In this document: piece by piece, positions 1 through 7,476 of the stretch
How positions within the stretch are numbered: position 1 is the stretch's first letter
Layout: each line of letters starts with the position of its first letter
NCBI RefSeq assembly: GCF_043944905.1
Contig: NZ_JBIMSN010000090.1
Span: forward strand, 27,944-91,943
Direction: 5' to 3'
DNA from: Antrihabitans spumae
GTDB lineage: Bacteria > Actinomycetota > Actinomycetes > Mycobacteriales > Mycobacteriaceae
DNA: 64,000 nt
The notes under the pieces: model-generated
Told to the model about the DNA's origin: nothing
Database searches by the model: none
What the model saw: the letters and a program-made list of their open reading frames with translations, nothing else
Translations under genes and position numbers: made by a program

Positions 1-621
1 CTGGCTGGACTGTCGATGCGGCAGTTGGCCAACCACCTCGGAGTGTCGGCGATGAACCTGTACAGCTACGTGCCGTCGAAGGCTGAGCTCGTCGATCTGA
101 TGGTCGATCGTGCGCTGGCAGACGTAGTGGCTCACTACGAGGGTGCGGCCGAGCCAGGGGAGTGGCGCGGCAACCTCGAATTTGTAGCTCGGGCGAATTG
201 GCAACTCTACCAACGGCATCCGTGGCTGCTGGGCGTATCTACCGCGCGTGCGCCGCTGGGTCCGAACGTCATGGCGAAGTACGATCGCGAACTCGCCTAC
301 ATCGACGGCGTCGGGCTGACGGACCTCGAAATGGACTCCGTCCTTAGTCTCGTCCTCGGACACACCGAATCATCCGCGCGCCGCGTCGCCGACGCCGCGG
401 AAGCCGTGCGGCACAGCGGGATCACCGACTCCGAGTGGTGGGCGAAAAGTGCGCCGGTGCTCGAGGAGGTCGTGCCGTTCGACCGGTATCCGATCGCGGG
501 TCGCGTCGGAACTGCGTCCGGGCAAGCCCACCAGGCAGCGAGCGACGTCGCCACGGCATTCGAATTCGGGCTCGGTCGAATACTGGACGGCGTCGCGTCG
601 CTGATCGAGGATCGGACGTAG
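1..621 (+). CDS. TetR-family transcriptional regulator, 5' end outside window
   Basis: The reading frame is open from the first base (LAGLSMRQLANHLG...), so the true start lies upstream. What remains is the recognition helix of a TetR HTH (MRQLANHLGVSAMNLYSYVPSK) followed by an all-helical ligand-binding domain of the TetR_C type. About 206 residues are visible; the family usually has 200-230, so only the first 20-40 residues are missing. It should be a ligand-responsive DNA-binding repressor in the cytoplasm. It converges on the bcp gene, and only two bases separate the two stops. The ligand and target genes cannot be told from this end of the locus. Confidence 0.85.
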   Translation: MAGLSMRQLANHLGVSAMNLYSYVPSKAELVDLMVDRALADVVAHYEGAAEPGEWRGNLEFVARANWQLYQRHPWLLGVSTARAPLGPNVMAKYDRELAYIDGVGLTDLEMDSVLSLVLGHTESSARRVADAAEAVRHSGITDSEWWAKSAPVLEEVVPFDRYPIAGRVGTASGQAHQAASDVATAFEFGLGRILDGVASLIEDRT

Positions 622-623
622 AC

Positions 624-1097
624 CTAGACGGAAATGTCCTTGCGGAGTTTCGCGACGTGCCCCGTTGCGCGGACGTTGTACTGGGCGACCTCGATCTTGC
701 CGTCCTCGTCGACGACGAACGTCGAACGAATGACACCCTTCACCGTCTTGCCGTACATCATCTTCTCGCCGTAGGCGCCCCAGGCTTCGAGCGTCGTGCG
801 CTCCGGGTCCGACAGCAGCGGGAACGTGAGTGCCTCGGCGTCGCGGAACTTCGCGAGCTTGGCAGGCTTGTCGGGGGAGATGCCGAGCACCGTGAGCCCG
901 GCACCGTTCAGATCGGCGAGGCTGTCGCGAAAGTCGCACGCCTGCTTGGTGCAGCCGGGTGTCGAAGCCGCTGGGTAGAAGTAGACGATCACCTTCCGGC
1001 CGCGGTAGTCGGCAAGCGATACGTCGTTGCCGTCGGCATCGGAAAGAGTGAAGTCGGGCGCGTCGTCGCCCTTGGCAAGTCTGCTGTTCTCGGTCAC
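624..1097 (-). CDS. bcp: Thioredoxin-dependent thiol peroxidase (BCP/PrxQ peroxiredoxin)
   Basis: A 157-aa cytoplasmic peroxiredoxin that reduces H2O2 and organic hydroperoxides with thioredoxin as electron donor. The PxxxTxxC signature is present as PAASTPGC, giving peroxidatic Cys49. Cys54 follows four residues later, the spacing of the resolving cysteine in the atypical 2-Cys BCP class. Length and fold match the family. It is divergent from the DUF3618 gene, with about 125 bp between the starts. The same pair (Rv2521 bcp, Rv2520c) is remembered as adjacent in M. tuberculosis, which supports a Mycobacteriales host. The start ATG gives MTENSRLAKG, a usual N-terminus for these proteins. Confidence 0.95.
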   Translation of the reverse strand: MTENSRLAKGDDAPDFTLSDADGNDVSLADYRGRKVIVYFYPAASTPGCTKQACDFRDSLADLNGAGLTVLGISPDKPAKLAKFRDAEALTFPLLSDPERTTLEAWGAYGEKMMYGKTVKGVIRSTFVVDEDGKIEVAQYNVRATGHVAKLRKDISV

Positions 1098-1224
1098 AGC
1101 AAGTCAGGGTAGCGAAGCCGTCCGACACCGTGCTGGCTGTGGGCGCCTGATCTGCTCTACCTTTGGTAGACGGCGCGGTAGGGTCGGGTCGCATCTCAAA
1201 CGCGGAAGAAAGTTGGAGGGACAC

Positions 1225-1446
1225 GTGTCAAAGGACACCGAGCGCATTGAGCGGGACATCGAGGCCGCTCGTAATCAGCTCGCCAGCACACTCGACGAAC
1301 TCAGTGTCCGCGCGAACCCCAAGCACATCGCCGCAGGCGCAAAGCAGAAGGCGATTGCAAAGGTCAACGAGCCGAAGATCAAGTACAGCCTGATCGGCGC
1401 GGGCGCCCTCGTGGTCGTTCTCGTCGTAGTCAAGATTTTCCGCTAG
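1225..1446 (+). CDS. DUF3618 small membrane protein
   Basis: A 73-aa protein starting at GTG 1225, chosen because GGAGGG lies four bases upstream (1215-1220) and because the family signature begins right there (SKDTERIERDIEAAR). The first 45 residues form a charged amphipathic helix. The last 20 (residues 51-70, GAGALVVVLVVVKIF) form one transmembrane helix with a very short tail. DUF3618 proteins are common small membrane proteins of actinobacteria with no established function; some relatives are compared with YqjD/ElaB ribosome-associated proteins. A longer in-frame ORF reaches upstream to 1027, but it overlaps bcp and lacks family similarity. Confidence 0.88.
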   Translation: MSKDTERIERDIEAARNQLASTLDELSVRANPKHIAAGAKQKAIAKVNEPKIKYSLIGAGALVVVLVVVKIFR

Positions 1447-1457
1447 TAAGACACACG

Positions 1458-1495
1458 ATCGAGCCCCCGACCCAAAGCTGGGTCGGGGGCTCGAT
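1458..1495. terminator. Bidirectional hairpin terminator
   Basis: A perfect 17-bp inverted repeat (arms 1458-1474 and 1479-1495, ATCGAGCCCCCGACCCA) with a 4-base loop. It lies between the convergent DUF3618 and DHA2 transporter genes. There is no long T-run, as is usual in high-GC actinobacteria. Confidence 0.85.
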
Positions 1496-1520
1496 TGCGT
1501 CAGCCGCGGCTCGTCGGAGA

Positions 1521-3140
1521 TCAGGCAGATGCCGTCACGAGATCGCGATCCTCAGTCGGTTCTTCCTCTGGCGCGATGTCGATCGTGCGTCGAAGTGGCC
1601 GGTTCGGGATGGCAACGACCGCGATGAGCGTGACAAGTGCGACCAGTGCCGCGACGAAGAAGATGCGTCCCGTTGCGTCGCCGTATGCGGCGCGGACGAT
1701 CTCCTGGACCGGGCCTGGCAACGCGTTCAGATCGAGGTTCGCGCCACTGCCTGCGGCGCTCGTGTCGATGCCGAGCTTCGCGAATCCCGATGCCGAAATG
1801 TCTGCGACTCGGGTGGCCAGGATCGATCCGAGGACCGAGACGCCGACCGCGCCGCCGAAGGTTCGGAAGAAGGCGACCGAACTGGACGCTGTGCCGATGT
1901 CGTGAACGCCGACCGTGTTCTGCACAGCGATGACGAGGTTCTGCATCAGCATGCCGGTACCGAGTCCGACGACCGCGGTCATGGCTCCAACGGTCCACAG
2001 GTTGGTGGTGTGGTCGATGGTGCCGAGCAGGCCGAAGCCGATGACCAGCAGAATCGAGCCGGTCACGATGAACGGCTTCCACTGACCGAAGCGGGTGATC
2101 AGCTGTCCTGACGCCACCGATGCGACGAGCATTCCCGCAACCAATGGGATCGACAGCAGCCCTGCTGTGGTCGGGCTGAAACCGCGTGAGGTCTGGAAGT
2201 ACTGGCCGAGGAATGTCGTCGCTCCGAAGAGACCGACACCGACTGCGATCGAGGCGATGATCGCGAGACCGGTCGTCCGTTCGGTGACGATCTTCAGCGG
2301 GATGATCGGGGCTTTGGCCTTCGACTCGACCCACACGGTCGCCGCCAGCAGGGCAAGACCGACGCCGACGTAGGTCGCGGACTGAGTGGAGAACCAGTCG
2401 TAGTAGCCGGCCTTGCCTGCGAAGGAGACCCAGATCAGCAGGATGGAGACACCTGCGGTGAGCAGCAGTGCGCCGAACCAGTCGATGGAGACGTCGTCCT
2501 TGCGGTCGGTCTCGATGTGCAATGTGCGCTGCAGTGCGAGCAGTGCGATGACGGCAAGCGGCACGCAGACGAAGAAGCACCAGCGCCAGCCGAGCGGACT
2601 GTCCACGATGACGCCGCCGAGGATGGGTCCACCAGACATCGATACGGCCATGACCGCGCCCATGTAGCCGGAGTACCGACCGCGGTCACGCGGGGACACG
2701 ATGCTGCCGATGATGGCGACGACAAGTGCGGTCAGTCCGCCCATGCCGATGCCCTGCACGACGCGTGCGGCGAGCAGTACGGGAACGTTGTGTGCGAAGC
2801 CTGCGAGGATCGAGCCGACGACGAAGATGACGATCGCTGATTGGACGAGCACCTTCTTGTTGAACAGATCTGCGAGCTTGCCCCAGATCGGTGTCGATGC
2901 CGCGTTTGCAAGCAGCGCCGAAGTGATCACCCAGGCGTACGCCGTTTGCGAGCCCTTGAGATCACCGATGATCGTCGGCAGTGCCGTCGCAACGATCGTG
3001 GTGCTCAGCAGCGCTGTGAACAGGGCGGCCAGTAGTCCGATCAGAGCTTCGAGGATTTCCTTGTGGGTCATCGCGGCCTTTGCGCCGACGGCCTTTTCTG
3101 GATTCTTGGTCTCCAGTATGTGTGTTTCGGGTCGAGTCAT
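1521..3140 (-). CDS. DHA2-family (EmrB/QacA-like) MFS drug exporter
   Basis: A 539-aa, 14-helix major facilitator of the drug:H+ antiporter-2 type. Motif A-like WGKLADLFNKK follows TM2, and the TM5 motif C region (MSGGPILGGVIVD) typical of exporters is present. It probably exports hydrophobic or cationic drugs, dyes or a metabolite across the inner membrane. It is the second gene of a two-gene operon: its ATG shares a base with the stop of the upstream MarR gene (TGATG). The C-terminus ends in a charged 25-residue tail. Substrate is unknown. Confidence 0.92.
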   Translation of the reverse strand: MTRPETHILETKNPEKAVGAKAAMTHKEILEALIGLLAALFTALLSTTIVATALPTIIGDLKGSQTAYAWVITSALLANAASTPIWGKLADLFNKKVLVQSAIVIFVVGSILAGFAHNVPVLLAARVVQGIGMGGLTALVVAIIGSIVSPRDRGRYSGYMGAVMAVSMSGGPILGGVIVDSPLGWRWCFFVCVPLAVIALLALQRTLHIETDRKDDVSIDWFGALLLTAGVSILLIWVSFAGKAGYYDWFSTQSATYVGVGLALLAATVWVESKAKAPIIPLKIVTERTTGLAIIASIAVGVGLFGATTFLGQYFQTSRGFSPTTAGLLSIPLVAGMLVASVASGQLITRFGQWKPFIVTGSILLVIGFGLLGTIDHTTNLWTVGAMTAVVGLGTGMLMQNLVIAVQNTVGVHDIGTASSSVAFFRTFGGAVGVSVLGSILATRVADISASGFAKLGIDTSAAGSGANLDLNALPGPVQEIVRAAYGDATGRIFFVAALVALVTLIAVVAIPNRPLRRTIDIAPEEEPTEDRDLVTASA

Positions 3141-3646
3141 CAGAGCGAGCTCCCACTATGAATTGCTGAATTTGATACTCGAGCTCGGTGTGCGTGCTCG
3201 AAAAGAGTGCGCTCGAGTTTGCGGACCGCGTCGAGAGCGACGAGCGCGTCGCCCTCGGTCCAGTGCGACAACGTCGCGCGAAGCAGCGCTGCTTTCGCTT
3301 CCTTCGATCGGTGCAGCAATGCGGTGCCCTCGGGTGTGACGCGGATGCGAGAGACACGCCCGTCGGCAGGATCGGAATGTCGGCAGACGTAGCCGGCGTC
3401 GACCAAATCCGCGATCTGGCGGCTGAGGACGGACTGGCTGATGCACAGTTCGCCTGCCAGATCACTTTGTCGGCATTCCCCGTAGGTGGCGAGGATCGAT
3501 AGGACGCCGACCAGCGCCGTCGGGATCGGATCGACACTGCTTGTGATGACAGCCGACCGCAACGCGCGACCGAACAGGAAGATCTCCTCGACGAGCTCCT
3601 GCGCTGTACTCGGTGTGACGCTCACGGCTACCTCCGGCTGATGCAT
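3140..3646 (-). CDS. MarR-family regulator of the adjacent exporter
   Basis: A 168-aa winged-helix dimer of the MarR family. Residues 45-115 hold the HTH (QSDLAGELCISQSVLSRQIADL) and the wing (HSDPADGRVSRIRVT) with the conserved D-x-R-x3-R pattern (DGRVSR). It probably represses its own operon with the DHA2 exporter downstream and is relieved by a phenolic or drug ligand. This is inferred from operon structure and family. The region just upstream (3646-3700) is AT-rich and has TGCTTA-type half sites on both strands, a plausible operator. Confidence 0.9.
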   Translation of the reverse strand: MHQPEVAVSVTPSTAQELVEEIFLFGRALRSAVITSSVDPIPTALVGVLSILATYGECRQSDLAGELCISQSVLSRQIADLVDAGYVCRHSDPADGRVSRIRVTPEGTALLHRSKEAKAALLRATLSHWTEGDALVALDAVRKLERTLFEHAHRARVSNSAIHSGSSL

Positions 3647-3704
3647 GCTTACCGAAGCTAACTATAAATCGTTTGCGTGTGCTAAGCAAGTAAATGAGGA
3701 AAAG

Positions 3705-3877
3705 AGCGTAGCGACGCGGAGGGTCAGCACGCGCTGGACTGACGAGGGAGGGAGCGCAGCGACTGGAGGAGGAGGGAAGCGCGTGCGTAAGAGGCCCGAA
3801 GCCAGCGAGCGGAGCGAGCCAATGTCGCAGCGCACGCTGACCCTCCGCGGTCACTACGCTCGCTACCTCGTCAGTCC
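3705..3877. repeat. Intergenic element of two interleaved inverted repeats
   Basis: Segment A (3705-3728, AGCGTAGCGACGCGGAGGGT...) reappears inverted at 3836-3860 with a few mismatches. Segment B (3736-3747, GGACTGACGAGG) reappears perfectly inverted at 3866-3877. The order along the strand is A-B-A'-B', so the two stems cannot nest and could form only one at a time or as a pseudoknot. The sequence between is GA-rich with GCGAGCGGAGCG runs. No protein is supported here. It lies in the 252-bp gap between the MarR start and the DUF488 stop. Confidence 0.6.
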
Positions 3878-3898
3878 ACCGAGAGTGGACCCTCGCCG

Positions 3899-4384
3899 TC
3901 ACAGTCCCGTGACCGAGAGGCCGTGCTCGATTCGCATGCGTTCGGCGACGAGGGAGCGGTGGCATGCTTCGGGATCGCGCTCGACGCAGAGGAGCGCAGT
4001 TACCGAGTTGTGCGGGAGTTCGGCGACCAGTGCGGCGACGTCGAATGGGTTCAGGATTTCGCGCGTGTAGCGCTCGGTGTATTCGGGTGCGAGGGCCGTG
4101 CGGTTGCGTTTGCCGACGCCCTGGCGGTCGTCTTCGCGGTATTGCAATTGTCTCAGCTCGGTCGTCGGAGCGAGACCTTTCACGTGGCGGTAGCTGATTT
4201 CTGTTGCGCGCAAGGCATTTTGGAGCCGGATCGAGTTGGCCCACGAGTAGTCTGGGCCGCGCACCCCGCGGCGCTGGCGGAGGTCGAGTAGCAACCCCAC
4301 GCCGGCGCCGGTGAGTTTGTCGAGGAAGATGTCGGCGGTGTGGCCGTAGACGCCGATTGTGACGACTTCGAGCACCGAAATCAC
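3899..4384 (-). CDS. DUF488 domain protein
   Basis: A 161-aa protein with the DUF488 hallmarks: an N-terminal TIGVYGHTADIFLDKL segment (residues 9-24), LLLDLRQRRG, and the C-terminal ALLCVERDPEACHRSLVAERM segment with a conserved Cys-Glu...Cys-His. The function of DUF488 is not established; conserved Cys and His residues suggest a metal or nucleotide-related role. The start is a GTG at 4384; a second in-frame GTG at 4375 is equally possible. It is 34 bp downstream of the RidA gene on the same strand and may be co-transcribed with it. Confidence 0.85.
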   Translation of the reverse strand: MISVLEVVTIGVYGHTADIFLDKLTGAGVGLLLDLRQRRGVRGPDYSWANSIRLQNALRATEISYRHVKGLAPTTELRQLQYREDDRQGVGKRNRTALAPEYTERYTREILNPFDVAALVAELPHNSVTALLCVERDPEACHRSLVAERMRIEHGLSVTGL

Positions 4385-4418
4385 CTGTCCTGTCCGTAGG
4401 TTGTCGGTTGGTGACGCG

Positions 4419-4877
4419 TCAGGCGACGGCAGTTCCTTCGAGTTCGACCATCAGGACGGGTATTGCGAGCCTGCTGACCCCGAGCATCGTGGTGGTCGGT
4501 GCGACCCTGGCGGCGCCCAATCGCGCTGCGAGCACGCCGTAGTGCTGAAACAGCAGGTCGACGTCGGTGGTGTAGACGCTGAGCCGGACCAGGTTCGCCA
4601 GCGTCATGTCGGCCTCGTGGAGGACGGCTTCCAAGTTGTCGAGGCTCAGTGCCAATTGCGCTGCCATGTCGTCGATGTGTTGTGGCTGGCCGGCGCTGCT
4701 CATCGAGGTTTGTCCGGCGCAGAACAGGGTTCGCGCCGGACCGGAGACAACTTCGCCCTGGTTGTATCCCATCTCCAGCGACCAGGGCCACGGGTTGATT
4801 GCCGTTCGGCTCACTCGCGCATCGGCTGCGGTCGAGTCGTCGAAGGTGGGTGCGGCGGTGACCATTTTGTTTGTCAT
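4419..4877 (-). CDS. RidA/YjgF/UK114-family protein
   Basis: A 152-aa RidA-like protein starting at ATG 4877, with GGAAAGG upstream. The family core is visible: the trimer-forming barrel with LFCAGQTSMSSAGQ, then DNLEAVLHEADMTLANLVRLSVYTTD, and the C-terminal VAPTTTMLGVSRLAIPVLMVELEGTAV. The arginine that binds the substrate carboxylate in true imine deaminases (usually in an R-P/C motif) is replaced here by the GVSRLA context, so deaminase activity is uncertain. It is divergent from a WYL regulator across a perfect palindrome, which suggests the regulator controls it. An upstream in-frame ATG (5063) lies inside the regulator gene and is not credible. Confidence 0.88.
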   Translation of the reverse strand: MTNKMVTAAPTFDDSTAADARVSRTAINPWPWSLEMGYNQGEVVSGPARTLFCAGQTSMSSAGQPQHIDDMAAQLALSLDNLEAVLHEADMTLANLVRLSVYTTDVDLLFQHYGVLAARLGAARVAPTTTMLGVSRLAIPVLMVELEGTAVA

Positions 4878-4896
4878 GGCTGTGACCTTTCCAGCG

Positions 4897-4921
4897 ATAC
4901 ACGACATCTTGTGTCGTGTAT
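4897..4921. promoter_or_regulatory. Perfect palindromic operator in the RidA/WYL divergent promoter
   Basis: ATACACGACA (4897-4906) and its exact inverse TGTCGTGTAT (4912-4921) flank a five-base centre. The site lies midway between the divergent starts at 4877 and 4940. It is the probable binding site of the WYL/DeoR-type regulator and would control both genes at once. Confidence 0.75.
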
Positions 4922-4939
4922 TGGTGCCATACTTTTCGA

Positions 4940-5914
4940 ATGCGCGCGGACCGGTTGGTGTCACTGGTTCTGCTGCTGCGACAGCGCGGTCGGCTGTCGG
5001 CCACCGCGCTGGCCCGCGAGCTGGAAGTGTCCACTCGAACGGTGCTTCGCGATATCGATGCACTGTCTGCTGCGGGCGTCCCGGTATACGCCGAGCGCGG
5101 CCGCGACGGTGGCTTCGAGTTGCTCCCTGGTTTCCGGACCGAACTCACCGGACTCAATCACGATGAGGCCCTTGCCTTGTTGGTCGCCGGATCGGTTCGC
5201 AGTGCCCAGGCGTTCGGCCTCGGCTCGGCGCTTTCGTCCGCGATGCTCAAGGTGGTCGATGCACTACCCGACAACTTTCGGGACACCGCAACCGATGTGG
5301 CCGAGCGCTTGCTCGTGGACCCGCAGACCGACCTGCTCGCTCGACGCGTGGCTACCGAGGAGGTACCCGACGCGGTCGTTGCCGAAGTTCGGCGCGCGGT
5401 GTTCGCCGGACACAAATTGCGCATCGACTACGCGGCTCCCGATCAACCACCCGCGTGGCGCACGGTGGACCCGATCGGTCTTGTCTTCGTCCGCGAGCAG
5501 GGCTATCTCCTTGCCACGAGGTCCGGCGCCGACCGCACCTACCGACTGTCCCGAATCGTTGCCGCCGAAGAGCTTCTCGAACCCGCAGACCGACCCGACG
5601 AGGTCGATCTGGACCAGGCCTGGCAGCAACGCAGCACGCAATTCCGAACCGGCGGCGAGCAGGTCACCGTGTCGGTGCGCATGGATCCGTCGCGGCGCGA
5701 AGACCTGGTCGGCACGGCACTGGCGGTCCTTTCGGAAGAGTCCGACGCAGACGGTCGGCTGCGGCTCGACGTGACCTTCCAAGATTCCAGACACGCGATC
5801 TGGGCGCTGTGGCAGCTGGCAACGACCGCGGAAGCCATTGCCCCCCAATGGTTACGCGCCGCTCTGCGTGATCGCGCCGCTGCGATCACCACCCTCTACG
5901 ACCGTTCGTCCTGA
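4940..5914 (+). CDS. YafY-type HTH-WYL transcriptional regulator
   Basis: A 324-aa regulator. Residues 1-60 form an HTH_11 winged helix (MRADRLVSLVLLLRQRGRLSATALARELEVSTRTVLRDIDAL). The WYL domain lies around residues 140-220, here with RTVDPIGLVFVREQGYLLATRSG where WYL proteins usually have WYLVAYD. A WCX-like C-terminal domain follows. WYL domains sense small ligands or nucleic acids. ATG 4940 is preferred over the upstream ATG 4916, because 4916 lies within the operator palindrome and the family N-terminus is MRADRL. It probably represses or activates the divergent RidA gene. Confidence 0.9.
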   Translation: MRADRLVSLVLLLRQRGRLSATALARELEVSTRTVLRDIDALSAAGVPVYAERGRDGGFELLPGFRTELTGLNHDEALALLVAGSVRSAQAFGLGSALSSAMLKVVDALPDNFRDTATDVAERLLVDPQTDLLARRVATEEVPDAVVAEVRRAVFAGHKLRIDYAAPDQPPAWRTVDPIGLVFVREQGYLLATRSGADRTYRLSRIVAAEELLEPADRPDEVDLDQAWQQRSTQFRTGGEQVTVSVRMDPSRREDLVGTALAVLSEESDADGRLRLDVTFQDSRHAIWALWQLATTAEAIAPQWLRAALRDRAAAITTLYDRSS

Positions 5915-5992
5915 GGTCGGTCGGCGAGGAAGCGAATGTGTGGACGCCGGAGGAACGGCTCCGTACTGGGACGGCCGATCCCGCGGCCTGAC

Positions 5993-6163
5993 TCAGGCGG
6001 TCGGACCGCCGCGCGACGGCTCCACGATCCAGGCGTAGGCCTCGGCGAGATCGCGTGCCTTACCCGCATCGGCGGGGTAGCTCCCGTCGATCTGCTTGGC
6101 CAACTTGACGATCAGGTCGAGTACAGCGTTGCGTGCAGCAGTCGTGCGGTCGTCCTCGTTCAT
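5993..6163 (-). CDS. Small conserved-looking hypothetical protein (56 aa)
   Basis: A short ORF reads MNEDDRTTAARNAVLDLIVK... and ends ...AWIVEPSRGGPTA. It is acidic at the N-terminus with a predicted long amphipathic helix (residues 7-48, with DLIVKLAKQI and ARDLAEAYAWI), followed by a Pro/Gly tail. Codon use is strongly GC-biased at third positions, as in real genes of this genome, and the ORF fills an otherwise empty 350-bp gap between the WYL regulator and the FHA gene. Small helical proteins of this type occur in Rhodococcus and Mycobacterium, but the function is unknown. Confidence 0.65.
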   Translation of the reverse strand: MNEDDRTTAARNAVLDLIVKLAKQIDGSYPADAGKARDLAEAYAWIVEPSRGGPTA

Positions 6164-6266
6164 GCGCCCAGCCTAGCGAGTCACGCCTTGAGTCGAGTGC
6201 GCACTTACGTATCTCCCAAAGCCCGGAGGCGACAGAAGGTGCACATTCGTGCCGACCAGACGGCGA

Positions 6267-6899
6267 CTAACGCTGCTCGCGCAGCATCGGAAGTGTGACC
6301 GCCCCGCGGCGCAGGGCTTCATTGGCCAGGCGCACGCGTCGGTCCCCTTCCATCGGGATCCCGAACTTGTCGTACATGTTCTGCAGATGTTGCTTGACGG
6401 CTGCGTCCGTCACGACCAATTCGAGTGCCATCTGCCGCGTCGACGCGGGTTCGGGAAACCCGTCTGTGGCGACCAGCGGCCGACACAGTGCCAGCAGGAC
6501 GTCGAGTTCGCGCGGCGTCAGGCGCGGTGGTGCGGCGAGGGGTTCGACAGACCGCGTCGCTTCGTCGTCGGGTGTGCTGTCGAGACGACTGCGACCCCAG
6601 AACACCAAGCGTGACTTACCGATTCGCACCTCGTCACCGGAGCGAAGCACGCGTTCGCCTGCAACTTTCTCGCCGTTCACATAGGTACCGTTCCGGCTCC
6701 CGATGTCACGAAGCGACCACGCCGACCCGTGATTCTCGAGCACCGCGTGCAGGCGCGAAACTGTCGCATCGTGGTCGATCGAAACCACATTGGTGACGGC
6801 TTTGCCGATGGTCACGGTCTTGCCGATCGTCGCCGTGTGCTCGGTCAACGAGAACAGCTCCCGTCCAGACGGTCGCCAGATCTCGAGGTGGGAAGCCAT
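6267..6899 (-). CDS. FHA domain - helix-turn-helix regulator
   Basis: A 210-aa protein in two parts. Residues 20-102 form an FHA domain, a phosphothreonine-binding module, with the hallmark VSRLHAVL and IGSRNGTYVNGEKV segments. Residues 125-205 form a LuxR-like HTH region (RLTPRELDVLLALCRPL, then AVKQHLQNMYDKFGI). It could couple Ser/Thr kinase signalling to transcription. It is divergent from the lanthipeptide operon start (7027) across 127 bp containing inverted GTGGGGA sites, so it is a likely cluster regulator. That role is inferred from position. Confidence 0.85.
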   Translation of the reverse strand: MASHLEIWRPSGRELFSLTEHTATIGKTVTIGKAVTNVVSIDHDATVSRLHAVLENHGSAWSLRDIGSRNGTYVNGEKVAGERVLRSGDEVRIGKSRLVFWGRSRLDSTPDDEATRSVEPLAAPPRLTPRELDVLLALCRPLVATDGFPEPASTRQMALELVVTDAAVKQHLQNMYDKFGIPMEGDRRVRLANEALRRGAVTLPMLREQR

Positions 6900-6933
6900 G
6901 TGCCGATTCTATTTGGCAAGGACGCAAAACTCT

Positions 6934-6968
6934 GTGGGGAGAAGTACCCCATCTAGCAGCGTCCCCAC
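6934..6968. promoter_or_regulatory. Inverted GTGGGGA sites upstream of the lanthipeptide operon
   Basis: GTGGGGA (6934-6940) and TCCCCAC (6962-6968) form an inverted pair 21 bases apart, with a second shorter GGGG...CCCC pair inside (6936-6950). The sites are centrally placed in the 127-bp region between the FHA-HTH start (6899) and the operon's first gene (7027). They are a candidate operator; the binding protein is not known. Confidence 0.45.
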
Positions 6969-7026
6969 CAGGCCGCCATGTTGCTCCAACCCCTGACACA
7001 CGACCACCATTCTGGGGAGCAAGCCG

Positions 7027-7476
7027 ATGACTTCAGGCACCGACGCCGTCGCGATGGACCGGGATTCGATCTTTCGCCGGCCGTGGCGCGACAGCCGTTC
7101 CGCGCCGAAGGGGCCGGGCAAACTGGTCGAGCAGCCGCAGTGGATCGGTGCAGGCCTCGTCGCCCTCGCAGTGCTGCTGTCGGTCGGCGTCGCTGCGGCG
7201 AGCACGGTGACCGTTGCCAGCACGGAGGCGCTGCCTGCAGTGGTGCAGGGCGACTCGGTCGTGGCTATGCGGTCGGGCGAAGCCACACCCGAGCTGGGTG
7301 CGATCGCCGAGTTTCGTGACTCGTCAGGCGCGTCGTGGCCCGCGACGGTCGTCGAGGTCACGACGATGCAGGTTCGTGCCCAGGTCGACGGCCCGAGCGC
7401 GCTGACGGTCGGCGAACTCGTCGTCCCCGCGGGCCAGGATCGACTGATCGACATCCTCGTGCCGGGGCTCGGATGA
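7027..7476 (+). CDS. Small membrane-fusion-like (HlyD-type) accessory protein
   Basis: A 149-aa protein with a cytoplasmic N-terminus of about 40 residues, one transmembrane helix (residues 41-60, GLVALAVLLSVGVAAAST) and an extracytoplasmic beta-rich domain. It ends in ELVVPAGQDRLIDILVPGLG, similar to the C-terminal end of HlyD-type adaptors of NHLM and lanthipeptide exporters. The long coiled-coil hairpin of true HlyD proteins is absent, as expected for a Gram-positive cell. GGGGAG at 7014-7019 is the ribosome site. Its stop overlaps the exporter start (ATGA at 7473-7476), so it probably works with LanT in the membrane. Confidence 0.7.
   Translation: MTSGTDAVAMDRDSIFRRPWRDSRSAPKGPGKLVEQPQWIGAGLVALAVLLSVGVAAASTVTVASTEALPAVVQGDSVVAMRSGEATPELGAIAEFRDSSGASWPATVVEVTTMQVRAQVDGPSALTVGELVVPAGQDRLIDILVPGLG

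Noticed and set aside
7335..7472. Longer start for the C39 exporter
   Set aside because: It lies in another frame of the upstream HlyD-like gene; the C39 domain begins at 7473.
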